Numbered from the stretch's first letter, positions 1 to 8,601 are shown. The stretch: 64,000 bases of DNA from Oscillatoria acuminata PCC 6304 (GCF_000317105.1 NC_019693.1:5395227-5459226), one strand, 5' to 3'. A program made the numbers and translations. The notes: a model not told the origin generated them from the letters alone.

Positions 1-454
1 ACCCGTGTCTGTCAAAGATTTACAACGGGCGATCAGACAGTGGACCCACCCTAGCCCGACTCATGCGATCGCCTCCCCCGGGAACCAGACCCCCACTGAG
101 GGTCCCTCAGTGGGAGGTGAACCGCCCATTGATGAAAAACATCTACTAGAGGTCGCCCGAGGCGATCGCCAGTTTGCCGTAGAACTGCTCACCGCCTTTA
201 TCGAAGATGGCAAACAGTATCTGGAAGATGCCCGTCAAGCCCTGATCCAGGGTGATGCCGTCACCCTCGGGCGTAAGGCACACCAAATTCAAGGGGGGAG
301 TGCCACCATTGCGGCGATCGCGATGCCTTCATTAGCTGCTAACCTAGAAAAACAAGCCAAAGACAGTAATTTCGAGGAAGCCGAGGAACTGGTGGGACAA
401 CTGAAAAGGATTTTAAACCAAATTGAGAAATGGGTGAAGGATTGGTCCATCTAA
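1..454 (+). CDS. C-terminal end of a hybrid sensor kinase: receiver tail plus HPt domain (5' partial)
   Basis: The first readable codons give P-V-S-V-K-D-L and then an amphipathic helix, which matches the end of a receiver domain just after the conserved Lys-Pro. I therefore treat the gene as entering from the left edge and not starting at the GTG at position 5. After a Pro/Ser/Gly-rich linker (about residues 15-40 from that GTG) comes an HPt domain of about 95 residues with the motif KAHQIQGGSATI, whose His (residue 93 from position 5) is the expected phosphoacceptor. The likely role is to pass phosphate from the missing upstream receiver to a response regulator. The next genes downstream on the same strand carry receiver domains and are plausible partners, but this is inferred from position only. 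Confidence 0.75.
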   Translation, partial: PVSVKDLQRAIRQWTHPSPTHAIASPGNQTPTEGPSVGGEPPIDEKHLLEVARGDRQFAVELLTAFIEDGKQYLEDARQALIQGDAVTLGRKAHQIQGGSATIAAIAMPSLAANLEKQAKDSNFEEAEELVGQLKRILNQIEKWVKDWSI

Positions 455-586
455 GCCCTTGTCAACCCCAGGCGATCGCCTGGATAAAGAGGCTCTATTT
501 CACCCAAAATGAGGGCCAAAATCGATTGTTCATTGTCCCTTGTCCATTGTTTATTGGACCTTGTTCAATTCCCCCACAACCTACTC

Positions 587-2725
587 ATGTCAAAAATACT
601 CGTTATAGATGATGATGGGGTAACTCGTTTACTCCTGAAACGGAACCTCCAAATGCAGGGATATGATGTAACCTTGGCTAAAAATGGAGCCGAAGGACTG
701 CGATTGGCCAAAGAACTGCGTCCGGATTTAATCGTTTGCGACTGGATGATGCCGCTAGTGGATGGGGTAGAAGTTTGTCGCCATATCAAAGCCGACCCCT
801 TCTTAGCCACCACCTTTTTTATCCTCCTCACTGTGCGCGGACAAGTCGATGATCGGATTCAAGGTCTCGATTCAGGAGCCGATGAATTTCTCTCCAAACC
901 GATAGAAAGTGATGAATTACTGGCCCGAGTTCGTGCGGGATTGCGACTCCACCAGTTAACCCAGCAATTACGCCAAGCCAATCAACAGTTATTGGCCCTG
1001 GTAGAAGTCCAACAACAGTTATTAAGTGCCGTAGATTCCACCCCCGAAGAAGTCAACTCCTCTTATATTCAGTTACTCGCCCCCCTCGGACAAGCGGCGC
1101 AAGCCAGTCGCGCTTATATGAGCGAACTGTATCAGGATCAGGCGGGGATCGAACCTCGGGTGTTATGTGAGTGGTTTGCCAAGGTGCCCACGGACAACCC
1201 GAGGCAACAGAATTCCCAAGCAATCCAAGGGTTAATCCCGCCTAAACCCTTACCTTCGCGCTGGATTGCCACATTCAAAAAGGGCGGAATTGTGGCCGGG
1301 AAAGTGAGCGATTTTCCTGAAGCGGAACGGGAGATATTGGAGCAAGCGCACCTGGATTCGTTGTTGATGGTACCCCTCACCCTCAAGGATGAATTAGTCG
1401 GATTTATCGGATTTGAGAATTGTGCGATCGCCGAACTAGATTCTCTGCTGCCGATTTTGCGGGCGGCAGCCGCAGCGATTTGCCTCCATCGCGATCGCAG
1501 CGCTGCCGTCCTCGCCCTTAGAGCCAGTGAAGCGCGCTACCGGGCGATTATAGAAGACCAAACTGAATTTATCTGTCGCTTTGCCCCGGATGGCACTCTC
1601 ACTTTTGTCAATGATGCCTACTGTCGGTATTTTACCATGACCCGCGAGGAACTGATGGACGGCTCTCTGGTTCCCTTTCGCCCCGACTTTGAGCGTGATT
1701 TTGTCAACCAGCCCGTGATCAACCGAGAAGAATCCGCCTTGTTACCCAATGGAGAAGTGCGATGGCATCACTGGACCGAACGGGCTGTTTTTTCTGGAGA
1801 TGAACTGGTTGAGTTTCAAGCTGTTGGGCGGGATATCACTGAACGGAAGCAAGCCGAAGAAGAAACCCTCAAAGCCCTGGCGAAAGAAAAAGAACTCAAT
1901 CAGCTTAAAACTCACTTTGTGTCAATGGTCTCCCATGAATTTCGCACCCCTCTCACCACTATTCTTTCCTCTGCTGACTTGCTGGAATATTACCAAGAAG
2001 ACTTTCCAGACTCAAAAGGGGATAAAAAGCTGCAAGCCATCCAACGGATTCAAAGTGTTTCCGTCAATATGACCCAAATGATTGATGATATCCTGTTAAT
2101 TGGTCATGCCGAATCGGGAAACCTGAAATGCACCTGCAATCCCTTAGAGTTGGTTCAGTTTTGTAATCAATTAGTCGAGGATATGCAGTTTATTGATAAC
2201 GGCTTACATGGGATTGAGCTAATCCTTTCCCAACCGAGTCTCTCCGCCTGTATGGATGAAAAATTACTGCGGCATATCCTGACGAATTTACTCTCCAATG
2301 CCCTGAAATATTCCCCAGCCGGGATGCCCGTTCAACTGGAACTAGGCGATCGGCAAAACCTAGCCATCTTTCACATCAAAGATCGCGGAATTGGCATTCC
2401 CCCCAAAGACTTGCCCCATCTGTTTGAACCCTTCCACCGTTGCCGGAACGTAGGTACAATTTCCGGCACTGGCATGGGACTAGCCATTGTCAAAAAATGT
2501 GTAGAAATTCACGGGGGAGACATCTCCGTACAGAGTGAAGAGAGGGATGGCGAACGACCGGGCAGCACAACCTTAACCGTCATTTTGCCCCGGTTCCCGA
2601 TGAATAACCTCACCCCCACCCTGGAGGATCCCGTTCTCGAAACCTGTCCCGCCAAAAAAGCGGAAGAATCAGCTTTAAACCCGGCCATTAACCCTGATGC
2701 TCCAGCCAATTCTCTGTCCCTTTAA
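587..2725 (+). CDS. Response regulator-histidine kinase (receiver-GAF-like-PAS-HisKA-HATPase), 712 aa
   Basis: I chose the ATG at 587 because the receiver domain begins right there (MSKILVIDDD); the open frame back to 509 adds 26 residues with no domain. Residues 1-115 are a receiver with acidic D8-D10, phosphoacceptor D52 (IVCDWMMP) and K104. Residues 150-300 look like a GAF domain, 312-425 is PAS ending in GRDITERKQAEE, the H-box is at H450 (SHEFRTPLT), and the HATPase shows NALKYSP, DRGIGIP and GTGMGLAI. All catalytic motifs are intact. An N-terminal receiver on a soluble kinase is a typical cyanobacterial layout in which an upstream phosphodonor controls the kinase. The HPt protein just upstream is a candidate donor. 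No membrane segment is seen. The signal sensed is unknown. Confidence 0.93.
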   Translation: MSKILVIDDDGVTRLLLKRNLQMQGYDVTLAKNGAEGLRLAKELRPDLIVCDWMMPLVDGVEVCRHIKADPFLATTFFILLTVRGQVDDRIQGLDSGADEFLSKPIESDELLARVRAGLRLHQLTQQLRQANQQLLALVEVQQQLLSAVDSTPEEVNSSYIQLLAPLGQAAQASRAYMSELYQDQAGIEPRVLCEWFAKVPTDNPRQQNSQAIQGLIPPKPLPSRWIATFKKGGIVAGKVSDFPEAEREILEQAHLDSLLMVPLTLKDELVGFIGFENCAIAELDSLLPILRAAAAAICLHRDRSAAVLALRASEARYRAIIEDQTEFICRFAPDGTLTFVNDAYCRYFTMTREELMDGSLVPFRPDFERDFVNQPVINREESALLPNGEVRWHHWTERAVFSGDELVEFQAVGRDITERKQAEEETLKALAKEKELNQLKTHFVSMVSHEFRTPLTTILSSADLLEYYQEDFPDSKGDKKLQAIQRIQSVSVNMTQMIDDILLIGHAESGNLKCTCNPLELVQFCNQLVEDMQFIDNGLHGIELILSQPSLSACMDEKLLRHILTNLLSNALKYSPAGMPVQLELGDRQNLAIFHIKDRGIGIPPKDLPHLFEPFHRCRNVGTISGTGMGLAIVKKCVEIHGGDISVQSEERDGERPGSTTLTVILPRFPMNNLTPTLEDPVLETCPAKKAEESALNPAINPDAPANSLSL

Positions 2726-2806
2726 ACTTGAACTGTATCGAACTTTAAACTATGATACCATGAAAAATAGACCCTTTAAAACTTATGATAAATTCCGCTA
2801 AATCCT

Positions 2807-4057
2807 ATGAATAAAATTCTGGTCATAGATGATGATTCTGCAACCCGCTTACTCCTCAAACGCGATTTAAAATTAGAAGGCCATGAAGTCACCGTTGCCA
2901 AAGATGGGGAAGAAGGGGTAAAACTCGCCCTAGAACTTCATCCGGCCTTAATTATTTGCGATTGGGTGATGCCTTATTTTGATGGCGTAGAAGTCTGCCG
3001 CATTGTCAAATCTAATCCAAAATTAGCCCCACCCTTTTTTATTTTACTCACCTCCAAAGTTGATTTACAGGACCGCATTCAAGGACTCGATGCCGGGGCC
3101 GATGATTTTCTCTCCAAACCCGTCAATCCAGCGGAACTCTTAGCAAGGGTCAGGGCGGGACTAAGACTTTATAATTCCCAGCAACAATTAAGCCAATCCA
3201 ATCAACAACTGAGCCAAACCTTACTGGATTTGCAACAAACCCAGGCGCAGTTAATTCAAAGTGAAAAAATGTCCTCCATCGGTCAAATGGTGGCGGGAAT
3301 TGCTCATGAAATCAACAATCCCGTTACGTTCATTGATGGAAATTTGAATCATGCTGCCAAATATATTCGAGAACTGCTGGACTTTATTCAACTTTTTCAA
3401 AAACACTATCCTAATCCTCTACCGGAGGTGAAACAAGCAGCGGACGAACTAGATTTAGAATTTTTAATGGCGGATTTTCCTCCCCTCGTCGAATCCATGA
3501 AACGAGGGGCGAAGCGAATTCGAGAAATTGTGGAATCCTTGCGAACCTTTTCTCATTTGGATGAAGCGGAACTGAAAGATGTGGATCTCCATGAAGGGTT
3601 GGATAGTACCCTTTCTATTTTAAAGGGTCGTTTAGAAGGGATTGAAACCGAGATTAATTATGGAGAATTACCTCGGGTGGAATGCTATCCCAGTGATATC
3701 AATCAAGTATTTTTTCACCTGTTGAACAATGCGATCGATGCCGTCGGAAAACGCACCCCTCTACACAATTCCCCTCCCGTACCCCCCCGGATTCGCATCT
3801 GTACCGAAACCCGCAGCCCTGACCATGCAGTGATTCGGATTTTTGATAATGGGGTCGGCATTCCCCAAGAGACAATCCCTAATATTTTCAACCCCTTTTT
3901 CACAACCAAAGATGTGGGTGCAGGAAAAGGACTCGGTTTAAGCATTTCCTATCAAATTATCGTAGATAAACACGGGGGAAAATTAGAAGTTCATTCCGAA
4001 CCCGGTCACGAAACAGAATTTGCCATCATCATTCCCATTTCTCCCCCCAAAAAATAA
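2807..4057 (+). CDS. Response regulator-histidine kinase (receiver-coiled coil-HisKA-HATPase), 416 aa
   Basis: Residues 1-118 are a receiver domain very close to that of the preceding gene (MNKILVIDDDSATRLLLKR against MSKILVIDDDGVTRLLLKR), with D52 and K104 as expected catalytic residues. A Gln-rich coiled coil (residues 123-155) leads into a HisKA-like domain with H167 in the motif GIAHEINNP, the cyanobacterial subfamily that keeps an Asn-Asn-Pro after the His. The ATPase domain has HLLNNAIDAV, DNGVGIP and GKGLGLSIS. The gene lies 81 bases after the previous kinase on the same strand, so co-transcription is likely. The similar receivers point to duplication of the receiver module, with a different kinase half attached. 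There is no PAS or GAF domain here. Confidence 0.92.
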   Translation: MNKILVIDDDSATRLLLKRDLKLEGHEVTVAKDGEEGVKLALELHPALIICDWVMPYFDGVEVCRIVKSNPKLAPPFFILLTSKVDLQDRIQGLDAGADDFLSKPVNPAELLARVRAGLRLYNSQQQLSQSNQQLSQTLLDLQQTQAQLIQSEKMSSIGQMVAGIAHEINNPVTFIDGNLNHAAKYIRELLDFIQLFQKHYPNPLPEVKQAADELDLEFLMADFPPLVESMKRGAKRIREIVESLRTFSHLDEAELKDVDLHEGLDSTLSILKGRLEGIETEINYGELPRVECYPSDINQVFFHLLNNAIDAVGKRTPLHNSPPVPPRIRICTETRSPDHAVIRIFDNGVGIPQETIPNIFNPFFTTKDVGAGKGLGLSISYQIIVDKHGGKLEVHSEPGHETEFAIIIPISPPKK

Positions 4058-4091
4058 TTGAACCTCCAACCCTTCCTCCCCCTCAATTTTC

Positions 4092-4114
4092 GTAGTAACG
4101 ACTTCAGTCGTTAT
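4092..4114. repeat. Short palindrome gtagtaacgacttcagtcgtt
   Basis: An inverted repeat aacgac-ttca-gtcgtt (4097-4112) sits in the 169-base gap before the OmpR-type regulator gene. Partial copies of the same word, agtcgtta, agttgtta and agtcgttt, recur at about 4139, 4174 and 4207. I read this as a degenerate dispersed cyanobacterial repeat more than an operator, because copies are unevenly spaced, but operator function for the downstream regulator cannot be excluded. Confidence 0.5.
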
Positions 4115-4226
4115 CTTTTATAAGTTCCCTACCCTAAATTTAGTCGTTATGTTCTTAGCTTGTAGTCCTATATTCAGTTGTTAGTTTGTTTTTTTAGTAA
4201 CGGTCTCAGTCGTTTCTTAGCCCAAT

Positions 4227-4904
4227 ATGAAAATCTTGTTAATTGAAGATGATGTCCGCATTTCTAGTGCCATTGCCGAATCTTTAAGAGATCGCCGCTA
4301 TGTAGTAGAAATCGCCAGGGATGGTGAATTGGGGTTGACCTTTGCAGAAACCAACACTTTTGACTTAATTATGCTAGATCTAATGCTGCCCAAACTCGAT
4401 GGAATTTCCGTTTGTCGGCGGTTACGGCAAGCCGGAAATAAAACCCCGATTTTGATGCTGACTGCCCGAGATACCAGTAGCGATAAGGTATTAGGATTGG
4501 ATGTAGGGGCAGATGACTATGTGGTAAAACCGTTTGATTTGCCAGAATTGTTAGCCCGAATTCGTGCGCTATTGCGACGAGAAACTGTAACATTTTCGCA
4601 GGTTTTGGAGTGGGGTAAATTAAGGCTAAATCCCAATGAATGTCAGGTAATGTACGAAGAAAAATTATTAAATATTACCCCAAAAGAATATGCGTTGTTA
4701 GAGTTGTTTTTACGCAATGGCAGTCGCGTTCTCAGCCGCAGTGTTATTTTAGAAAGAGTCTGGGCTTTTGAAGATATGCCCGGAGAAGAAACCGTCAAAG
4801 TGCATTTACGCAGCCTCCGCCAAAAGCTAAAGGCGGCGGGTGCTCCCGCAAATTTCATTGAAAATGTTTATGGTTTGGGATATCGACTCAATGCCAATCT
4901 CTAA
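4227..4904 (+). CDS. OmpR/PhoB-family response regulator, 225 aa
   Basis: Residues 1-118 are a receiver domain with E7/D8/D9, phosphoacceptor D51 (LIMLDLMLP), T/A at the switch position in LMLTARD, and K in VVKPFDLPELLARI. Residues 125-222 are a winged-helix DNA-binding domain ending in the usual motif for this family, VKVHLRSLRQKLKAAG followed by a GLGYRL hairpin. The protein is of typical length and intact. Its last codons overlap the start of the kinase gene downstream, so the two are a translationally coupled two-component pair. Cyanobacterial relatives of this layout regulate metal or redox responses (for example RppA/NrsR types), but the specific signal here cannot be read from the sequence. 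Confidence 0.95.
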   Translation: MKILLIEDDVRISSAIAESLRDRRYVVEIARDGELGLTFAETNTFDLIMLDLMLPKLDGISVCRRLRQAGNKTPILMLTARDTSSDKVLGLDVGADDYVVKPFDLPELLARIRALLRRETVTFSQVLEWGKLRLNPNECQVMYEEKLLNITPKEYALLELFLRNGSRVLSRSVILERVWAFEDMPGEETVKVHLRSLRQKLKAAGAPANFIENVYGLGYRLNANL

Positions 4905-6318
4905 GCCACGCTCTAAACCAATCTCTCCGGGGCAGTTTAGCCGGTTACAAACTCGGCTGTTGCTGTCGTATTTATTGGTAATTGCCACGACTTTAGGGGC
5001 GTTTTGTACAGCGGTTTATGCTATGGTTGCCCGGGACCTCAATCAACAATTAAATGCCTCTTTGCATCAGATTGGAGGGACCTCTGCCAGTACCTTAGAA
5101 ATTATTCAACATGAATATGAAGAGGTAACCACAGAAGACGAATATCAAGGATATATTCCTAGGAAGGCAGATGGCACTTTTGTGGCCATTAGCTTATCTC
5201 AACTGATGGATAAATATCGAGTTTACTCCATTCCCCCTTTTGTGCCTAATCCCCTAATATCCGAGGATCAAGGGGTTGAATGGTTTGATAAAAAACAACA
5301 ATTAATGGTGCGAGAAGGAAACTTTTTCCCCACCCAATCTTTGCCGAAACTTGTAGCGCCAAAAGGACAAATTATTGAAGAGGGAAATATTCGGAGTTTC
5401 ATTTTGCCGGTTTATGCGGGGGCAAAATCAGAGCAATTATTAGGCTATGTGCGAGCTACCAAATCAATGGATTTGTTAAACGCTGAGTTGCGCCGGTTCC
5501 AGCAAGGGTTAATGGCTGGAGTGGCGATTGTTTCTGGACTGGTGACAATGGGCGGCTTTTGGCTCACTCGCGAGTCACTCAAGCCAATTTTGCGGAGTTT
5601 TGAGCAACTGAAACAGTTTACCTCGGATGCTTCCCATGAATTGCGAAGCCCATTGACGGCAATTCGGGCATCGATCGCAGTGATGCAAAGTCACCCAGAA
5701 CGAGTTCATCCGGCTGATGTGGAAAAGCTGAAGGCGATCGCCAGTGCGTCAGTCCAAATGAGCCAACTGGTGGATGATTTGCTCCTATTGGCTCGCCTGG
5801 ATCGCCAAGCCCCCGATCGCACGGTATGGCGACAAATTGCCCTCGATGAAATATTGGAAGACTTGGTAGATTTGTACAGCGATCGGGCTGAGTCTGCGAA
5901 CCTAAATTTGCAATCTCAACTTATCCCTAACCTAGAAGTTTATGCCGACCCCTCTGAGTTATCTCGCCTCTTTACCAATCTATTAGCTAATGCCCTGCAA
6001 TATACCCCATCTGGGGGCACCGTCACCGTTTCATTGCAGCGCAGCCGCACCCATGCTCTAATTCAGATTGAAGACACCGGCATTGGCATCAACTCCGACC
6101 AATTACCGCATATTTTCGATCGCTTTTGGCGCGCTGACCAAGCCAGAAGCCAACATCAAGGGGGATCGGGTTTAGGACTGGCGATCGCCAAAACCATCGC
6201 CCAGACTCATGGCGGTGACATCACCGTACAGAGTCAACTCGGTCAAGGAAGCTGCTTTCAGGTGAAAATCCCCCTACCAGGACCACCGCGATCGCCCAAA
6301 AACTGGGGCGGGGCCTAG
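4891..6318 (+). CDS. Membrane sensor histidine kinase paired with the OmpR-type regulator, 475 aa
   Basis: The ATG at 4891 overlaps the regulator's stop by 14 bases, which fits translational coupling, so I prefer it to the upstream ATG at 4840, which would lie deep in the regulator gene. The order is TM1 (residues 22-44), a periplasmic region of about 160 residues without a recognised sensor domain, TM2 (207-227), then HisKA with H249 (DASHELRSPLTAI) and a HATPase with NLLANALQYTP, EDTGIGI and GGSGLGLAIAK. This is the classic orthodox kinase design: external signal, autophosphorylation on H249, transfer to D51 of the neighbour. The C-terminus is Pro-rich and short. It is complete, with no missing catalytic box. 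Confidence 0.94.
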   Translation: MPISKPRSKPISPGQFSRLQTRLLLSYLLVIATTLGAFCTAVYAMVARDLNQQLNASLHQIGGTSASTLEIIQHEYEEVTTEDEYQGYIPRKADGTFVAISLSQLMDKYRVYSIPPFVPNPLISEDQGVEWFDKKQQLMVREGNFFPTQSLPKLVAPKGQIIEEGNIRSFILPVYAGAKSEQLLGYVRATKSMDLLNAELRRFQQGLMAGVAIVSGLVTMGGFWLTRESLKPILRSFEQLKQFTSDASHELRSPLTAIRASIAVMQSHPERVHPADVEKLKAIASASVQMSQLVDDLLLLARLDRQAPDRTVWRQIALDEILEDLVDLYSDRAESANLNLQSQLIPNLEVYADPSELSRLFTNLLANALQYTPSGGTVTVSLQRSRTHALIQIEDTGIGINSDQLPHIFDRFWRADQARSQHQGGSGLGLAIAKTIAQTHGGDITVQSQLGQGSCFQVKIPLPGPPRSPKNWGGA

Positions 6319-6331
6319 AAACCGGGTTTCT
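6317..6331. repeat. agaaaccgggtttct palindromic repeat, single copy
   Basis: A 15-base near-palindrome agaaaccgggtttct lies at the end of the kinase gene, overlapping its stop codon. A degraded partner (agaaactcggttcct) follows near 6366. The same word recurs at 13504, 15908, 41256, 48857 and 48961 and, as agaaacccggtttct, at 13554, 15960, 48908 and 49012, always between or at the ends of genes. It belongs to a dispersed REP-like family. Confidence 0.75.
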
Positions 6332-6466
6332 TCATTCAATCTCGCTGTTCAGCCAAAATTATCGCAGAAACTCGGTTCCTTTTCTTTCCCAGATTTTTAC
6401 TATTTGTTTCCTACAATTACCGTATGATCACTTCTGACCAACAATAATCACGCTCACAAATTGGCT

Positions 6467-6745
6467 ATGAAATCTAAAGCTGTTGCACTATTTCTCAGTC
6501 TTGGCCTCGCGACAACCGTGGCCGCCTGCGCCGGTCAGCCCGGTGATGAGACAGAAGGAGAACAAACTCCCCCAGCTCCTACCATTCAAAATGATGGAGA
6601 AGAGAGCGGCGCTCCTCCAGGCGCAACTGAAGATGGCGAAGATGGTGAAGATGGCGAAGATGACCAAGATGGCGAAGATGGCGAAGATGGTGAAGATGGC
6701 GAAGATGGCGAAGATGGTGAAGATGGTGAAGGTGGAGAATCTTAG
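6467..6745 (+). CDS. Acidic low-complexity lipoprotein with Gly-Glu-Asp repeats, 92 aa
   Basis: The ATG at 6467 gives a compact signal peptide (MKSKAVALFLSLGLATTVAAC) with a lipobox ending at C21; the TTG six bases upstream is an unlikely start. The mature protein has a Pro/Gln/Thr linker and then about 35 residues made almost only of D-G-E triplets, encoded by near-exact 9-base units gatggcgaa/gatggtgaa. It should be lipid-anchored and carry a very strong negative charge, which suggests cation binding or surface charge, but no domain family is recognised. The repeat tract at DNA level (6633-6731) is prone to slippage, so copy number may vary between strains. A gene with its own promoter region is likely, as the upstream gap is about 150 bases. 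Confidence 0.75.
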   Translation: MKSKAVALFLSLGLATTVAACAGQPGDETEGEQTPPAPTIQNDGEESGAPPGATEDGEDGEDGEDDQDGEDGEDGEDGEDGEDGEDGEGGES

Positions 6746-6943
6746 TGCATGACCACGGTGGTTTCCTTTCGTGGCAACGATTGAACCCTCTTAATCATCA
6801 TTTGATTATAACGATTTGACTGGTTCGGGGTTTTTCCTAGTCTTGAACCAAATATCAGGGCTAGGTTATCCTTATCTATATTTTCAAATCATTGATTCCG
6901 ATGAAATTATCAATCTTTTTTAGCTAAATTTGGCCTGAATTTT

Positions 6944-7615
6944 ATGATTTTATGTATTGATGAAGTTCTCACCCCAGAACAGTTAGATGAGATTCAGCGC
7001 CTTCTGAAAGATGCTGAATTTTTCGAGGGTAAACTCACCGCTGGGAGGTATGCGAAACCCGTTAAAGATAACTATCAATTGAAAGGAGATACAGAGGTTA
7101 CCAAAAAAGTGATTGGAATCGTGCAGAATGCAATCTTGCAGAACCCCCTATTTAAAGCCTCCGTTCGACCCAAAACAATTCGGCCAATTTTATTTAGTCG
7201 TTATGAACCGGGAATGTCTTATGGTTGGCATACTGATAATGCCATTATGGGCGAGAGAAAATTGGTGCGATCGGATGTATCCATAACCCTATTTCTCAGC
7301 GAGCCAGACACCTATCAAGGCGGTGAATTAGTCATCGATACCAGTCTGGGTGAACAATCGTTTAAACTCCCGGCTGGGTCAATGATTGTTTATCCTTCTA
7401 CATTTCTCCATCAAGTTACCGAAGTAACCCAGGGAATTCGTTTCGCTGCGGTGACTTGGGTTCAGAGTCTGGTTCGCGATGTTCAGCAACGGGAAATTCT
7501 CTTTGAACTCGATACAGTTAGAAAGTCAATATTTGAGCACTATGGCAAAACCGTAGAATTCGATTTACTCTGCAAAACCCACGCCAACTTACTGCGGCAA
7601 TGGGTGGATATTTAA
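6944..7615 (+). CDS. PKHD-type Fe(II)/2-oxoglutarate dioxygenase (PiuC-like), 223 aa
   Basis: The protein has the full set of residues for this family: iron ligands H96 and D98 in GWHTDNA, distal ligand H156 in FLHQVTEV, and R166 in GIRFAAVTW for 2-oxoglutarate. The double-stranded beta-helix core runs from about residue 78 to 178, and the length is that of the YbiX/PiuC family (about 225). These enzymes hydroxylate an unknown substrate and in other bacteria are often linked with iron uptake. Here no siderophore receptor is adjacent. The neighbouring genes are a decayed cyclase and a PepSY-like membrane protein, and PepSY-type proteins also occur with iron-acquisition genes, a weak contextual hint only. 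The gene is intact, with a strong hairpin directly after its stop. Confidence 0.93.
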   Translation: MILCIDEVLTPEQLDEIQRLLKDAEFFEGKLTAGRYAKPVKDNYQLKGDTEVTKKVIGIVQNAILQNPLFKASVRPKTIRPILFSRYEPGMSYGWHTDNAIMGERKLVRSDVSITLFLSEPDTYQGGELVIDTSLGEQSFKLPAGSMIVYPSTFLHQVTEVTQGIRFAAVTWVQSLVRDVQQREILFELDTVRKSIFEHYGKTVEFDLLCKTHANLLRQWVDI

Positions 7616-7647
7616 GCAAAATTTTCCAAGTTACTGGAAAATTTTGC
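7616..7647 (+). terminator. Strong hairpin directly after the dioxygenase gene
   Basis: A perfect 13-base-pair stem gcaaaattttcca / tggaaaattttgc with a 6-base loop (agttac) begins at the base after the stop codon. It is not followed by a long T run, but the 3' arm itself contains tttt, so termination or 3'-end protection is plausible. The stem is symmetrical and could act on both strands. Confidence 0.6.
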
Positions 7648-7698
7648 CGCCGCGAAAGCCATGCAAAAACTGCCCAAAAAGCTCTTTCATCCTATCAG

Positions 7699-7956
7699 GT
7701 TGGGGTCCGTTGTGCAGTTCACTGTGTAGAAGTCGTTGAAGGATTATTTGGCGGAGGAAATGTCCGTACTTATATAGGAATTGGTGATGTAGTTAATACA
7801 GCCAAGCGTTTAGAAGGTACGACCTTAGCCGGAGACATTACCGTGTCAGATATTGTTTATCAAAGATTAAACCAGCAACTTGAAGTTAAACATTGCCGAA
7901 CCCATCAACTTAAAGGAAAAAACACAGCCATGAAAAGTTGGGTATTAGTTGCATAA
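7699..7956 (+). pseudogene. Remnant of a class III adenylate/guanylate cyclase domain
   Basis: Translation of this stretch gives VVEGLFGGGNVRTYIGIGDVVNTAKRLEG and then VSDIVYQRL, which matches the second half of class III cyclase domains, where GDxVNxAxRLE is the hallmark. The first half of the domain, with the metal-binding aspartates, is absent. The part before residue VGVRC reads as unrelated sequence, and the usual GIGIHTG motif is degraded to CAVHCVE. There is no credible start codon. I call it a 5'-truncated, decaying cyclase gene. The frame itself is still open to the stop at 7956, so decay may be recent or the fragment may be the end of a displaced gene. Confidence 0.7.
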
Positions 7957-8049
7957 AATCAAAATTTTACCCGACATAATTGAATCAATATTTTCTCGAT
8001 CGCCTAGTCATATTGTTGAAAATTTTTGATAATTACCCAGGAAAATAAG

Positions 8050-8601
8050 ATGATTAACTTCCGAAAACTTCACCGAAAATCTGCTCCCATTGTCTTTATT
8101 CCCTTAATCCTTTCTGCATTAACCGGCATCGCTTACCGACTGGGCAGAACTTGGTTTGGTCTTCCCAAAGAAATTGCTGAGATTTTTCTGAACATTCACG
8201 AAGGAAGATTTCTGGGTAAACCCCTAGTTCCGGTTTATGTGTTATTAGTTGGACTGGGGTTAGTGGGCATGATTGTCACAGGTTTTACCCTGATAAAATG
8301 GCAGAGTAAAACCTCAAAATCTCAGCCAAAAAAAGACTGGAGATGGTTTCATCGCTTCCTAGCACCGATTGCATTTTTGCCCCTCTTGGTTAGTGCCATC
8401 ACCGGGATTGCTTATCGTCTAGGGAGGGCTTGGTTTGGTCTCTCACGGGAACAATCTTCTATCCTCTTAAAAATTCATCAAGGCTCATATTTGGGTACTA
8501 CTTTCAAGCCCTTTTATGTGTTATTAGTCGGAGGAAGTTTGCTGGTTTTATTAATCACCGGCATTCAAATGACAGGAATTTTCCGCAAACGTCCGGTTTA
8601 A
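8050..8601 (+). CDS. PepSY-associated-type membrane protein with internal duplication, 183 aa
   Basis: The ATG at 8050 follows a purine-rich aggaaaataag and starts the first repeat. The upstream start at 8026 adds eight residues without support. The protein is two copies of one module of about 80 residues. Each has a short (F/W)xKLHR or WFHRF lead, a membrane helix (APIxFxPLxxSAxTGIAYRLGR), a conserved loop WFGL..E...I...IHxG..LG, and a second helix (VLLVGxxLxxxxTG). That makes four membrane helices in total. The His/Arg pattern and SAxTG(I/V) motif resemble PepSY-associated TM proteins, which are often linked to iron or redox functions. I cannot assign a substrate. Two near-equal halves point to gene duplication and fusion. 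Confidence 0.78.
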   Translation: MINFRKLHRKSAPIVFIPLILSALTGIAYRLGRTWFGLPKEIAEIFLNIHEGRFLGKPLVPVYVLLVGLGLVGMIVTGFTLIKWQSKTSKSQPKKDWRWFHRFLAPIAFLPLLVSAITGIAYRLGRAWFGLSREQSSILLKIHQGSYLGTTFKPFYVLLVGGSLLVLLITGIQMTGIFRKRPV

